Of a DNA stretch of 64,000 nt, positions 54,471 to 63,365 are shown piece after piece. Position numbers and translations under genes: made by a program. Source of the stretch: Salinarimonas sp. (GTDB taxonomy: Bacteria > Pseudomonadota > Alphaproteobacteria > Rhizobiales > Beijerinckiaceae). Numbering within the stretch: position 1 is the first letter of the stretch; every line of letters starts with the position of its first letter. The notes under the pieces are model-generated. The model was not told where the DNA came from. It saw nothing but the letters and a program-made list of their open reading frames with translations, and searched no databases. The stretch spans positions 661,001-725,000 of the forward strand of contig NZ_CP157794.1 of assembly GCF_040111675.1 (NCBI RefSeq). Reading direction: 5' to 3'.

Positions 54471-54549
54471 GAGCTCGCTCCTCGTCTCGTCTCACCGATG
54501 CCGCGGGGTGGGCCGGCGCGGACGGGCCGCGCCGGGCCGGAGCGCGGGA

Positions 54550-54990
54550 TCAGGACTTCTTGCCGCCCGTCGGCGCGCCGCCGGTCGCGCCGGTCGCGCC
54601 CTTGGCGGCGTCCGCCGCGGCGTCGCCCGCCTGGCGCATGGCCTGGCTCGCGTCCGCGCCGAGCTGGCGCATCTGCTCCTGCATCAGCGCGAACTGGGAC
54701 TGCATGAACTCCATCTGCAGCTTCATCGCCTCGGCGGGATCCTTGGCGCGGATCATCTTCTGGGCGTGCTCGAAGCTCGCCTTCAGGTTCGCCTCGGCCA
54801 TGCCGAAAGTCTTCTCGCGCATGTCCTTGGGGTTCATGCCCATGCGCTCGGCGGGGGCGTCGAACGTCTCCATCGCGCGGCTGGCCGCGGTGACGAAACC
54901 TTCCATCGCCATGCGGGCCTGCTCGACGCTGCGCTCGGCCATCTCGCGCATCTCGGCGGGGATCTCGAAACGGGGGGTCTCGTTCGCCAT
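54550..54990 (-). CDS. phaP: Phasin (PHA granule-associated protein)
   Basis: 146-aa amphipathic helical protein of the phasin_2 family: PAEMREMAERSVEQARMAMEG, NPKDMREKTFGMAEANLKASFEHAQKM and KDPAEAMKLQMEFMQSQFA are typical, followed by a Gly/Ala/Lys tail. It covers polyhydroxybutyrate granules and limits their size. The upstream region has two tandem operator-like repeats. Biosynthesis genes (phaC, phaAB) are not in the window. Confidence 0.88.
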   Translation of the reverse strand: MANETPRFEIPAEMREMAERSVEQARMAMEGFVTAASRAMETFDAPAERMGMNPKDMREKTFGMAEANLKASFEHAQKMIRAKDPAEAMKLQMEFMQSQFALMQEQMRQLGADASQAMRQAGDAAADAAKGATGATGGAPTGGKKS

Positions 54991-55065
54991 GGGGAATCCT
55001 CCTTCTGCTCCGGGGCCGAGCCGCAGGCGGGACGCAGCTGGTGGACCGTACCTGCCGCTCGGCTA

Positions 55066-55099
55066 TTGTGCGCCGCAACATAATCCTTGTGCGCCGCAA
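55066..55099. promoter_or_regulatory. Tandem TTGTGCGCCGCAA sites upstream of the phasin genes
   Basis: Two identical 13-bp copies at 55066-55078 and 55087-55099, start-to-start distance exactly 21 bp, 76 bp upstream of the phasin ATG. The half-sites TTG/CAA are symmetric and resemble TGC-rich sites bound by the PHA-responsive repressor PhaR in other alphaproteobacteria. Confidence 0.55.
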
Positions 55100-55192
55100 A
55101 ATCAACAGGGCGTCCCACGGGCCGGGGATCGGCGTTAAGGTTGACGAAACCTTGCCCGTGGCAGCGGGGATGCGCAGCGCGCCGCCGCCGTG

Positions 55193-55207
55193 TTAAACGA
55201 TGGTTAA
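55193..55207. promoter_or_regulatory. CtrA-type binding site upstream of the histidine kinase
   Basis: TTAA-ACGATGG-TTAA, an exact TTAA-N7-TTAA match to the CtrA consensus, 42 bp before the preferred start codon of the PAS kinase. Its presence there argues against the ATG at 55210 as the translation start. Confidence 0.6.
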
Positions 55208-55248
55208 GCATGAACGAGCGGGCGAGTTTCGCAAAGCGGCGAGGGCGC

Positions 55249-58200
55249 ATGGAGACGAGCGGAGAGGGGAGCGCGGAGCTCACGACGGCGCAGGCCGCCG
55301 AGCGGGCGATCGCGCGTGCCGGCGCGCCCTTCGACGCGCGCCCGACCCTCGTCTGGAGCGCGGACGCGCGCCGTCTCCTCGCCGCCTCGCCGGCGGCGCG
55401 TCCGCTGGCGGCCAACCTGGCCGACGAGACCGGCGCGGTCCGCGAGGATCTCCAGGCGGGCCCGCGGCTTTCGGCGCTTGCCGGCGGGCTCGCGCCGGAA
55501 GCGGGGCAGCGGCTCGAGAAGCTGCGCTTCGCCCGCTCCGCGCTCGTCGCGCCGGCGACCCTCGCCTGCCGCAGCGTGACGCTCGACACCGGGGAGGAGG
55601 CGCTGCTCACCGCCTTTCTCGGCCCGCTGCCCGCCGTGCCGCCGCTCCCGCGCTCGCCGGCGCCCGCGGCGGACCGGCCGATCCTGTCCGACGGGTCCCC
55701 GCCGGCGCCCGCGCCAGAGGCGCCCGAGCCAGGGGCGCCCGAGCCCGCCTGGGAAAGCGCCGCACCCGATCCGCTGGCCCGCCTCGCGGGCCGCGGCGTC
55801 GTCCGCTTCGTCTGGCGCGCCGACGCGGAGGCGCGGGTGCTGGAGGTCTCCCCGACGCTCGCCGAGACCGTCGGCCCGCAGGCGGCCGCGATCGTCGGCC
55901 GGCCGCTGGCGGACGTGCTGGCCGACGTCGCCCACGACCCCCGCGGCCTCGTCGTCGAGCACGTGGCGCGCGGCGAGACCTTCAGCGGGCGCACCGTGCT
56001 GTGGCGCATCGACGGGACGGAGCAGGGCGTTGAGGTCGATCTCGCCGGCCTGCCGCTCCTCGACCGCGACCGTCGGGTCCGCGAGACCCGCGGCTTCGGC
56101 CTGATCCGCACCGACGCGCTCGCGCCCTTTCCGGCGCGCGCGCCGGAGCCGGCGGCCGCCGCGGCCGAGACGGACGCGCCGGAGCAGCTCCACGACGAGG
56201 CGCCGTCCGTCGAGGCCGGCGCCGACGCGCTCGCCGACGCGCTCGCCGACGACTTGGCCGACGAGCCGTTCGGCCTGCCGGAGGAGGCCGCGCCTGCGGC
56301 CGAGGAGCACGATCCGGCCGCGGAGCCGACGCCGGAGAGGGCCGCGATCGCGCCGGAACCGGAGCCCGAGCCGGAACCGCTGGCGCCCGAGCCCGAATCC
56401 GAAGAGCCCGAACCCGAAGAGCCGGAGCCGCACGCCCTGCCCGAGACCGTGGCGCAGGCCGCCGCCGCGCCCCTGACCATCGCCTCGCTCTCCGCCGCCG
56501 TGGTCGCCCGCCTCGGCGAGGCGCGTCACGCGTTCACGGCCGAGACCCGCGCGGCCGCGGACGCCTTCGCCCCGACCTCGCCGGCCAACGACGCCGCCCC
56601 AGCCTCGGCCCGGGCCGGCGAGCCGGCGGCGCCGACGCCGCTGCGGCTCTCGCCGGCCGAGCATTCCGCCTTCCGCGAGATCGCCCGCGCGCTCGGCGCG
56701 CGCTACGCCGGCGACGAGGAGGAGCCGGCCGCGTCCTCGCCCGAGCCCGCGCCCGCGCCCGCGCCGGCCGTCCCCCTGCATCCCCCGCGCGCGGGGGATG
56801 ATCACCGGCCCGGCGGCGGAACGGGCGCGATCGCGGCGGCGGCGCTGGAGCGCCTGCCGGTCGGTATCCTGGTCCATCGCGGCGAGGCGGTGCTGCACGC
56901 CAACCGGCCGCTGCTCGACATGCTCGGCCATGCCGATCTCGACGCCTTTCGCGACGCCGGCGGCGTCGCGGGTCTGGTCAAGGGCCGGCCCGGCGCGCTC
57001 GCCCGGGTCGAGGCCGTGGAGCCCGCGCCCCTCGTCCTCGCCGGCGCCGGAGGCCGCAGCGTCGACGCCGAGGTGCGGCTCACCACGGTCGAGCTCGAGG
57101 ACGGGCCCGCGAGCCTCCTCGCCATCCGCCGCCTCCCGGCGGAGGACCCGGCGCAGCGCCTCGGCGCGCTCGAGCTCGAGACGGCGCGGCTCTCCGCGCG
57201 TCTCTCCGAGCAGGACGCCATCCTCGACACCGCGACCGACGGCGTCGTCGTCCTCGACGCGCAGGGGCGCATCCTCTCCATGAACCGCTCGGCGGAGGCG
57301 CTGTTCGGCCACGAGGAGAACGAGATCGCGGGCGAGCCCTTCACCGCCCTGTTCGAGGCCGAGAGCCATTCCGCCGCCCTCGACTATCTCGCCGCGCTCG
57401 GCCGCGAGGGCGTCGCGGGCCTGCTCGACGGCGGGCGCGAGGTGCTGGGCCGCGTGCGCCAGGGCGGCGCGATCCCCCTCTTCATGACGCTGGGCCGCGT
57501 CGGCGAGGAGGAGGGCGCGCCCAAGTTCTGCGCGGTGCTGCGCGACGTGACGGCCTTCAAGCAGGCCGAGGCCGAGCTCCTCGCCGCCAAGCGCGCCGCC
57601 GAGGACGCGAGCGCGCAGAAGTCGGACTTCCTCGCCCGGATCTCCCACGAGGTCCGCACCCCGCTCAACGCCATCATCGGCTTCGCCGAGGTGATGCGCG
57701 AGGAGCGCTTCGGCCCCGTCGGCAACGAGCGCTACAAGGACTACCTCGCGGACATCCATTCCTCCGGCCAGCACGTGCTGAGCCTGATCAACGACCTGCT
57801 CGACCTCGCCAAGATCGAGGCCGGGCGCATGGACCTGTCCTTCCGCTCGGTCTCGCTCAACGAGCTGGTCACCGCCTGCGTGGCGCTGATCCAGCCGCAG
57901 GCCGCGCGCGACCGCATCGTGGTGCGCACGAGCTTCCTGACGAAGCTCCCCGCCGTCGTCGCCGACGAGCGATCGGTGCGCCAGATCGTGCTCAACCTCC
58001 TGTCCAACGCGGTGAAGTTCACCGACGCCGGCGGCCAGGTCATCGTCTCCACCGCGCTCACCGACCGCGGCGAGGTCGCCTTCCGCGTCCGCGACACCGG
58101 CATCGGCATGGACGAGCGCGAGGTCGAGGCCGCCCTCGAGCCCTTCCGCCAGCTCGCCACCTCCCGCCGCCCCGGCGGCACCGGGCTCGGCCTGCCGCTG

Positions 58201-58311
58201 ACCAAGGCGCTCGTCGAGGCCAACCGCGGCGCGATGACCATCGCCTCGAAGAAGGGCGAGGGGACGCTGGTGGAGGTGACGTTCCCGGTGACGGTGGGGG
58301 CGGGGGTCTAG
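55249..58311 (+). CDS. pdhS: Large PAS-domain histidine kinase, PdhS/DivJ/PleC type
   Basis: About 1,020 aa, cytoplasmic (no TM segment). Residues 1-500 include a PAS-like region (ADAEARVLEVSPTLAETVG) and an acidic Glu/Pro linker (EPEPEPEPLAPEPE). A second PAS-like region starts near 525 (LPVGILVHRGEAVLHANRP) and a clear PAS near 658 (ILDTATDGVVVLDAQGRIL). The kinase core has H-box FLARISHEVRTPLNAIIGFAEVM (His near 797), N-box VLNLLSNAVKF (about 913), DTGIGM and GGTGLGLPL. Domain order, size and lack of TM match Brucella PdhS, which acts on DivK in the CtrA cell-cycle pathway. The start has GAGGG upstream; an ATG at 55210 is in frame. The stop TAG forms part of the IS1182 target duplication. 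Confidence 0.82.
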   Translation: METSGEGSAELTTAQAAERAIARAGAPFDARPTLVWSADARRLLAASPAARPLAANLADETGAVREDLQAGPRLSALAGGLAPEAGQRLEKLRFARSALVAPATLACRSVTLDTGEEALLTAFLGPLPAVPPLPRSPAPAADRPILSDGSPPAPAPEAPEPGAPEPAWESAAPDPLARLAGRGVVRFVWRADAEARVLEVSPTLAETVGPQAAAIVGRPLADVLADVAHDPRGLVVEHVARGETFSGRTVLWRIDGTEQGVEVDLAGLPLLDRDRRVRETRGFGLIRTDALAPFPARAPEPAAAAAETDAPEQLHDEAPSVEAGADALADALADDLADEPFGLPEEAAPAAEEHDPAAEPTPERAAIAPEPEPEPEPLAPEPESEEPEPEEPEPHALPETVAQAAAAPLTIASLSAAVVARLGEARHAFTAETRAAADAFAPTSPANDAAPASARAGEPAAPTPLRLSPAEHSAFREIARALGARYAGDEEEPAASSPEPAPAPAPAVPLHPPRAGDDHRPGGGTGAIAAAALERLPVGILVHRGEAVLHANRPLLDMLGHADLDAFRDAGGVAGLVKGRPGALARVEAVEPAPLVLAGAGGRSVDAEVRLTTVELEDGPASLLAIRRLPAEDPAQRLGALELETARLSARLSEQDAILDTATDGVVVLDAQGRILSMNRSAEALFGHEENEIAGEPFTALFEAESHSAALDYLAALGREGVAGLLDGGREVLGRVRQGGAIPLFMTLGRVGEEEGAPKFCAVLRDVTAFKQAEAELLAAKRAAEDASAQKSDFLARISHEVRTPLNAIIGFAEVMREERFGPVGNERYKDYLADIHSSGQHVLSLINDLLDLAKIEAGRMDLSFRSVSLNELVTACVALIQPQAARDRIVVRTSFLTKLPAVVADERSVRQIVLNLLSNAVKFTDAGGQVIVSTALTDRGEVAFRVRDTGIGMDEREVEAALEPFRQLATSRRPGGTGLGLPLTKALVEANRGAMTIASKKGEGTLVEVTFPVTVGAGV

Positions 58312-59790
58312 GAGGCTGTCCAGCTAATTCGTTCTGCGACGCGAGTGCGTTTCGTTCGCGGGACGCGTTCGCCCCGTCTCATCCGGCCGGCCTCGGTCGG
58401 TTGTGAGCGGCGACGAGCTTCGCGATGTTGTGAGCGGTGCAGACGAGCGCCCATTCGGCCCTGACGGCGCCGAGGCCGCGCAAGAGGAGCTGGCGCATCC
58501 CGCGATCCTGCTTGATCTGCCCGAAGACGGGCTCGACGACCTGCTTGCGCAGCCTGTAGCGGCTGCGCCGCCCGGCGCGGGCGAGCGTCTCGGCCATGGC
58601 CCGGGTCAGGGGTGATTTCGAGAGGCGCCGCTCGGTCGCCGGGACCCCGGTGGCGTGCTTGGCGCGGCCGACGGCGACGTAGGCGCGGATGCGGCGCGCC
58701 TTCAGGGCGCCGAGGTTCGCCTCCGAGCAGAAGCCGGCGTCCGCCGAGATCTCGCGGGGCTTGGCTCCGAGATTGCGGCGCACGGCGTCCACCAGGGGGA
58801 CGAGGGCGTCGACGTCGCCCGGATTGCTCTGGAGGCGGTGGGCGACGATCACCTGGTGGGCGGCGTCGACGGCGATCTGGGCGTTGTAGCCCTGGATGAA
58901 GCCGTCGCGGGTCGGCTGGATGCGGCTGTCGGGGTCGGTGAAGTTGCGCTGCGCCTTGTCCGGCGGGCCGCCGTCGGGCGCGCGCTTGGGCCGCCCGCGA
59001 TCCTGCATGCCGCTGGAGGGACCGGGGCCGTCCTCGTCCTCGCCGCCCGCCGGCGCCGCCGCCTCGGCCTCCAGCGCGGCCTTGGCCGCCCGGATCCGCT
59101 CCAGCCGGCGCAGCTTGTCCGCCGCCCAGTCCGGCATCTCGTCCCCGCGCCGCTCGCCGTGCGCGGCATCCTCCTCGCGGTCCGCCGTCTCGGCCCGGTC
59201 GAGCCAGCCCGCCACCGCATCGGCCAGCGCCGGCTCCGCGCTCTTCATGCGGCCATAGCTCATCGCCTTGTGCCGCGAGGCGTTCGCCTTGATCTTCGTG
59301 CCGTCCAGAGCGACGTGCCCGAGCTGCACCAGTCCCGCCGCCCGGCACAGGCGCAGCACCTGCTCGAACAGGCGCCCCAGCGCCTTGAGATGGCGCTTGC
59401 GGAAGTCCGCGATCGTGCGGAAGTCCGGCCGCTGCAGGCCCGTCACCGCCATGAAGTCGACCCGCTCCTCGCAGGCTCGCGCCAGCTGGCGCGAGGAGTA
59501 GACCCCGCGGCTGTAGCCGTACAGCAGAAGCGCCACCATCATCGCCGGATGATACGGCGGATAGCCTCGCAGCTCGATGTAGGCGCTCAGGATATCCCGC
59601 AGATCCAGCCCCTCACGCACCGTCTCGCGCACGAAGTGCGCCGCGTGCCCAGGCGGGACGAAGTCGTGAATGGACGGCGGCAGAAGCCAGCTCTGCTCGA
59701 CATCCCAGGGGCGAAACGTCTTGCTCGTGCTCATGAAACAAGAGAATCACGACCGGATTCCCACGTCCAGAAAATTACTCGGACAGCCTC
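58312..59790 (-). mobile_element. IS1182-family insertion sequence, complete
   Basis: A 1,479-bp element with terminal inverted repeats GAGGCTGTCC / GGACAGCCTC (similarity continues into TAATT), flanked by a 4-bp direct repeat CTAG (58308-58311 and 59791-59794). The left copy of CTAG contains the TAG stop codon of the histidine kinase. One intact transposase gene is inside. Confidence 0.88.
58379..59734 (-). CDS. IS1182-family transposase
   Basis: 451-aa DDE transposase. N-terminal DUF772 domain: WLLPPSIHDFVPPGHAAHFVRE and YPPYHPAMMVALLLYGYSRGVYSSRQLA; catalytic Asp in LVQLGHVALDGTKIKANAS; second Asp in EISADAGFCSEANL; Glu in RKQVVEPVFGQIKQDRG. A Glu/Asp-rich linker (about 180-245) is normal for the family. 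Intact, so the element may be mobile. Confidence 0.93.
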   Translation of the reverse strand: MSTSKTFRPWDVEQSWLLPPSIHDFVPPGHAAHFVRETVREGLDLRDILSAYIELRGYPPYHPAMMVALLLYGYSRGVYSSRQLARACEERVDFMAVTGLQRPDFRTIADFRKRHLKALGRLFEQVLRLCRAAGLVQLGHVALDGTKIKANASRHKAMSYGRMKSAEPALADAVAGWLDRAETADREEDAAHGERRGDEMPDWAADKLRRLERIRAAKAALEAEAAAPAGGEDEDGPGPSSGMQDRGRPKRAPDGGPPDKAQRNFTDPDSRIQPTRDGFIQGYNAQIAVDAAHQVIVAHRLQSNPGDVDALVPLVDAVRRNLGAKPREISADAGFCSEANLGALKARRIRAYVAVGRAKHATGVPATERRLSKSPLTRAMAETLARAGRRSRYRLRKQVVEPVFGQIKQDRGMRQLLLRGLGAVRAEWALVCTAHNIAKLVAAHNRPRPAG

Positions 59791-60030
59791 CTAGGGGGCG
59801 GGGGGCTCGATGCTGCCGTCCCCCGGCCGGAGCGCCTCCTCCCGCGAATGCGCCGGCGGTTGCGTCCCGGTCCGCTCATCTGGACACGAACCGGACGTTC
59901 TTTCTTCACGAGGACGCGGGTAGCGTCAACCGCCACGCCATCCATGGCCGGAGCGTGTCGCATCGGGGTGCGGCAGCCCATTCTCGCGGCCGGTGCGCGC
60001 CCGCGCCGCCGCCGATCGGAGCCTTGCGCC

Positions 60031-60378
60031 GTGCAGATCATCGTCGTCGAACCCGCGATCCTGCCTCCCGCCGTCTCGCCGGTCTACGCCGCGGCCTGGC
60101 TCGCGGGCGTGAACCTCGCCTGCTACGCCGCCTTCGCTGTCGACAAGGCCGCCGCGCGGCGTCGGGAGTGGCGGGTGGCGGAACGGACGCTGCTGTGGCT
60201 CGCGGCGCTCGGCGGCTCGCCGGCGGCGCTGCTCGCGCGGCACCTCCTGCGGCACAAGACGCGCAAGGAGCCGTTCCGCACGCGGCTCCTCGGGATCGTC
60301 GCGCTCCAGGTCGCGGTGGGGGCCGTGCTCGCGATCCCCGCTTTGCGCGAGCCGGCGCTGCGGGCGCTGGGGCTCTGA
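60031..60378 (+). CDS. DUF1294-family membrane protein
   Basis: 115-aa small inner-membrane protein. The DUF1294 signature is clear: [43 protein letters not shown] followed by the conserved HKTRKEPFR, with three to four TM segments. A GTG start is preferred because upstream sequence in the same frame is Arg-rich and non-conserved. Function unknown. The preceding 236 bp after the IS end hold nothing recognisable. Confidence 0.78.
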   Translation: MQIIVVEPAILPPAVSPVYAAAWLAGVNLACYAAFAVDKAAARRREWRVAERTLLWLAALGGSPAALLARHLLRHKTRKEPFRTRLLGIVALQVAVGAVLAIPALREPALRALGL

Positions 60379-60394
60379 GGGGGATCGCGCCGTC

Positions 60395-60550
60395 GTGACC
60401 ACGGGCGTCCGCGCCCGTTCAGCCCTCCGCGTCGCGGCTCACGGCGCGGGCGCCGACCTCGCCCGCCTCGTCGGAACGCTCGTCGCCGCCCTCGTCGTGG
60501 GCGTCCTGATCGTCTCGACGGTGATGCGTCTCGTCCTCCGCCGCGCCTGA
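60395..60550 (+). CDS. Possible 51-residue single-TM protein
   Basis: GTG-initiated short frame between DUF1294 and lrgB. After a basic N-terminus it has one strongly hydrophobic segment, LVGTLVAALVVGVLIVSTVM, then a basic tail LRLVLRRA-like ending (MRLVLRRA). GAGGGGG lies about 13 bp upstream, a poor spacing. It could be a small membrane partner of LrgB, or chance; G+C-rich DNA readily gives such frames. Confidence 0.35.
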   Translation: MTTGVRARSALRVAAHGAGADLARLVGTLVAALVVGVLIVSTVMRLVLRRA

Positions 60551-60577
60551 GCCGACCCCTTCGAACGGAGACCCGCC

Positions 60578-61285
60578 ATGGCCCTGCCCCTCGCCTCCAT
60601 CCTCGCCAATCCGCTGTTCCTCGTCGGAACCACTTTGGGCGCCTTCCAGCTCGGACAGCTGCTCTACGAGCGCTCCGGCAAGCTCCCGGTGCTCCAGCCC
60701 GTTCTCGTCGCGATCGCCTGCATGGTCGTGTTCCTGCTGATCTCCGACGTCCCCTACGAGACCTACCACGAGGGCACGAGGATGCTGCACCTGCTGCTCG
60801 GGCCGGCGATCGTCGCGCTGGCGGTCCCGCTCGCCGAGAACCTGCGCAAGGCGCGCTCGGCGCTCGGCCCCGTCCTCGTCACCCTCGCCCTCGGCGGGGC
60901 GGGTGTCACGCTGTCCGCGCTCCTCATCGGCCGGCTCGCCGGGCTCGACGGCGCGATGCTGCTGTCGCTGGCCACGAAAACCGTCTCGGCTCCGATCGCG
61001 CTCGGCGTCGCCGAGGCGATCGGCGGGGACGCCTCCCTCACGATCCTCTCCGTCTTCACCACCGGCATCTTCGGCGTGATCGCCACGCCGACGATCCTGC
61101 GGCTGCTCCGGGTCGAGGACGAGGCCGTGCGCGGCTTCACCCTCGGCCTCACCTCGCACGCCTTCGGCATCGCCCGCTCCCTCGAGATCAGCTCCCAGGC
61201 CGCCGCCTTCGCCACGCTGGGCATGGGGCTGATGGGCTGCGCGACGGCGATCGCGGTGCCGGTCTTGTACGCTCTGGCGACATGA
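60578..61285 (+). CDS. lrgB: LrgB/CidB-family membrane protein
   Basis: 235-aa polytopic inner-membrane protein. Family marks: PYETYHEGTRMLHLLLGPAIVALAVPL and LATKTVSAPIALGVAEAIGGDASLT, ending GLTSHAFGIARSLEIS and AAFATLGMGLMGCATAI. LrgB works with LrgA/CidA in holin-like control of murein hydrolases or in export of small organic acids. No lrgA gene is adjacent, so this is an orphan lrgB. CGGAG precedes the ATG. Confidence 0.9.
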   Translation: MALPLASILANPLFLVGTTLGAFQLGQLLYERSGKLPVLQPVLVAIACMVVFLLISDVPYETYHEGTRMLHLLLGPAIVALAVPLAENLRKARSALGPVLVTLALGGAGVTLSALLIGRLAGLDGAMLLSLATKTVSAPIALGVAEAIGGDASLTILSVFTTGIFGVIATPTILRLLRVEDEAVRGFTLGLTSHAFGIARSLEISSQAAAFATLGMGLMGCATAIAVPVLYALAT

Positions 61286-61384
61286 GCGCGAGGAAGCGAG
61301 GACGACGGGCTGGTGACGCAGTCCGCCGTCTTCACCAGCCGGCACGTGAGACGGCAGGCTTTCGCACACGCAGGCCCATGGCCG

Positions 61385-62002
61385 TCAGCCCAGAAGCCAT
61401 CGCGCGGCGACGATCAGCCCGAGCATGGTGAGGGCCGTGCCGAGGACCCGGTTGATCACGCGCGCGTGTCGCACCACGAAGGCGCGCGCCAGCGCGCTGG
61501 TGAGGAAGACCGAGACGAAGGCGAACCAGACGAAGTGCGAGGCCGAGACGAAGCCGCCGACGAGCAGCTGGTCGCCGAGCGACGTCTCGCCGCCGAGAAC
61601 CTGGCTGAAGAGGGCGACGACGAAGAGAAAGGTCTTATAGTTCAGCGCGTTGGTCGCAAAGCCCGTACCGAAGCTCGCCGCCAGCCGCATGGTCCTGTCC
61701 GGCCCCGCGACGGCGTCCACGAGAGAGCCCGAGCGCATCGTGCGCACGCCGACATAGACGAGGAACGCGGCCCCTGCGACCTGGAGGACGTCGAGGAACC
61801 GGGGGGCGTGCGTCTCGACGAGCTCGAGCCCGAAGATCGCGAAGGCGACATGGAAGAGCACGCCGGTCGCGATCCCGAGAGATGCGGCGATTCCGGCGAG
61901 GCGGCCGTGAAGCGCGCTGCTGCGCGCGATCATGACGAAGTCCGGCCCAGGACTGACGACCGCGAGCCAGGTGATGCTCGCGACCAGAATGAGTTGGGAC
62001 AT
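61385..62002 (-). CDS. LysE/RhtB-family amino-acid exporter
   Basis: 205-aa inner-membrane exporter with six TM segments. The LysE/RhtB opening WLAVVSPGPDFVMIARSSALHGRLAGIAASLGIATG is diagnostic, and GTGFATNALNYKTFLFVVALFSQ is the conserved fourth-helix region (NPK-type). It exports amino acids or derivatives such as homoserine lactone or threonine. Divergent from a LysR regulator, which likely controls it. Confidence 0.9.
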   Translation of the reverse strand: MSQLILVASITWLAVVSPGPDFVMIARSSALHGRLAGIAASLGIATGVLFHVAFAIFGLELVETHAPRFLDVLQVAGAAFLVYVGVRTMRSGSLVDAVAGPDRTMRLAASFGTGFATNALNYKTFLFVVALFSQVLGGETSLGDQLLVGGFVSASHFVWFAFVSVFLTSALARAFVVRHARVINRVLGTALTMLGLIVAARWLLG

Positions 62003-62141
62003 GGGAATGCACCGTCGGATAGCCGGAAAAGCAGTCGTATTTCCGTATGAAGATGACGGAGCTTGACAGCGCATCATCGGTGTGACAATTGAAAGTTGCT
62101 CATGCTGAGCTTGACTATCATTCACGCTCGGAACTCGCTCC

Positions 62142-63050
62142 GTGGATTCCCGCCGCCTGCGCACGCTCAATCCGCTTCGCACCTTCCTCGTCGCAGCCCG
62201 CGAGGGCGGCTTCGCGGCGGCGGCCGATCGGCTCGCCCTGACGCATGCCGCCGTCAGCAAGCAGATCAGCGGGCTCGAGCAGGACCTCGGAGCGCGGCTG
62301 TTCGAGCGCAGTCCGCGCGCGGTGCGCCTGACCGCCGAGGGGCGGGAGCTGCACAGGCGGCTGGAATCGGTCTTCGCGGATCTCGACGTGGCCCTGGGCC
62401 GGTTCAGCGGAACCGCGCCGCGCTGCCTGACCATTTCCTGCGAGCCGACCTTGTGCGCGAAGCTCCTGATCCCGCTCATGCCGCTGACGGACGACGATCG
62501 GCAGGTCCAGATCCTCGCCGCCGGCGGGCCCGTCGACTTCGTCCGGCACGGCGTCGACGTCGCGTTCCGGCGTGACGACTTCCCGATCGACGCGGACGTC
62601 CCCGCGAGAGTCCTCGTCGACGAGCTGACGGGCCCGGTCGCGAGCCCCGCGCTCCTGGCCGAGGACGGCTCGCGGTGGGCCCGTGCTCCGACGGCCGTCC
62701 ACGCCCGCACCCGGCCGGACGCGTGGTCGTCGTGGCTGCATCGAACGGGCCTTCCGAACCCCGCACGACGGGACGCGGTCTACGACAATCATCTGCTCGC
62801 CATCCAGGCCGCCTGCGCCGGCCAGGGCGTCGCGATGCTCTCGCCCTTCATGATCGCGGACGAGCTCGCGGACGGGCGGCTCGCCGCGCCCTTCGGGTTC
62901 ACGCCCGACGGATCGCGCTACCTCGCCCTGTCACGCGTTCCGCTGAACGCCGATCCGGCGCTGGAGGCGCTCGTCGGGCGCGTGCATGCGCGCTTGAGGG
63001 CGATCGCCTGCGACCATGCCGCTCCCGGTCGAGCCCGCGTGACCGGCTGA
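62142..63050 (+). CDS. LysR-family regulator (GcvA-like)
   Basis: 302 aa with GTG start. N-terminal winged helix LNPLRTFLVAAREGGFAAAADRLALTHAAVSKQISGLEQDLGARLFER; GcvA/AmpR-like effector domain (CLTISCEPTLCAKLLIPLMP, VDFVRHGVDVAFRRDDF, AIQAACAGQGVAMLSPFMIADEL). Divergent from the LysE exporter; the 139-bp gap includes AGTTGCTCATGCTGAGCTTG, which may contain the T-N11-A site. Probably activates the exporter in response to an amino acid. Confidence 0.88.
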   Translation: MDSRRLRTLNPLRTFLVAAREGGFAAAADRLALTHAAVSKQISGLEQDLGARLFERSPRAVRLTAEGRELHRRLESVFADLDVALGRFSGTAPRCLTISCEPTLCAKLLIPLMPLTDDDRQVQILAAGGPVDFVRHGVDVAFRRDDFPIDADVPARVLVDELTGPVASPALLAEDGSRWARAPTAVHARTRPDAWSSWLHRTGLPNPARRDAVYDNHLLAIQAACAGQGVAMLSPFMIADELADGRLAAPFGFTPDGSRYLALSRVPLNADPALEALVGRVHARLRAIACDHAAPGRARVTG

Positions 63051-63067
63051 CCCGGTCGGCCCCGCCC

Positions 63068-63265
63068 TCACGCCTCCTCCGCCTCCATGGCGTCGGCGCG
63101 CAGCCGCCAGTCGCAGCCCTCGGCGAGCGCGTAGAGCCGCGCGGCCTCGGCGCGCGCGGCCGCCTCGTCCTCGGCGAGCACGGTGAACTCCTTCTGCGCG
63201 GAGCGGTGCTCGTGGCCGGTGTCGTCGGACACGGTCTTGTAGAAGATCACCCGAAAGCGCGGCAT
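63068..63265 (-). CDS. 65-residue conserved hypothetical protein
   Basis: Small acidic protein MPRFRVIFYKTVSDDTGHEH... with Ala/Glu-rich second half (EDEAAARAEAARLYALAEGCDW). By eye it has a beta-alpha-beta character like stress-response or DUF4242-type modules, but I cannot assign it. AGGAGGG-type sequence (GGAGGGCCGAGCC) precedes the ATG. Confidence 0.6.
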   Translation of the reverse strand: MPRFRVIFYKTVSDDTGHEHRSAQKEFTVLAEDEAAARAEAARLYALAEGCDWRLRADAMEAEEA

Positions 63266-63365
63266 GGCTCGGCCCTCCTCCCGCCTCGCGAAATCCAGCG
63301 GGAGGTAATGCCGTGAGCCGGCGCAAAGGTCCCGATCGTCGGGACCTCCGGCGCCGGCCCGCGCG

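Noticed and set aside
55204..57774. 856-codon minus-strand frame opposite the histidine kinase
   Set aside because: Shadow of the PAS kinase gene; no motifs of its own.
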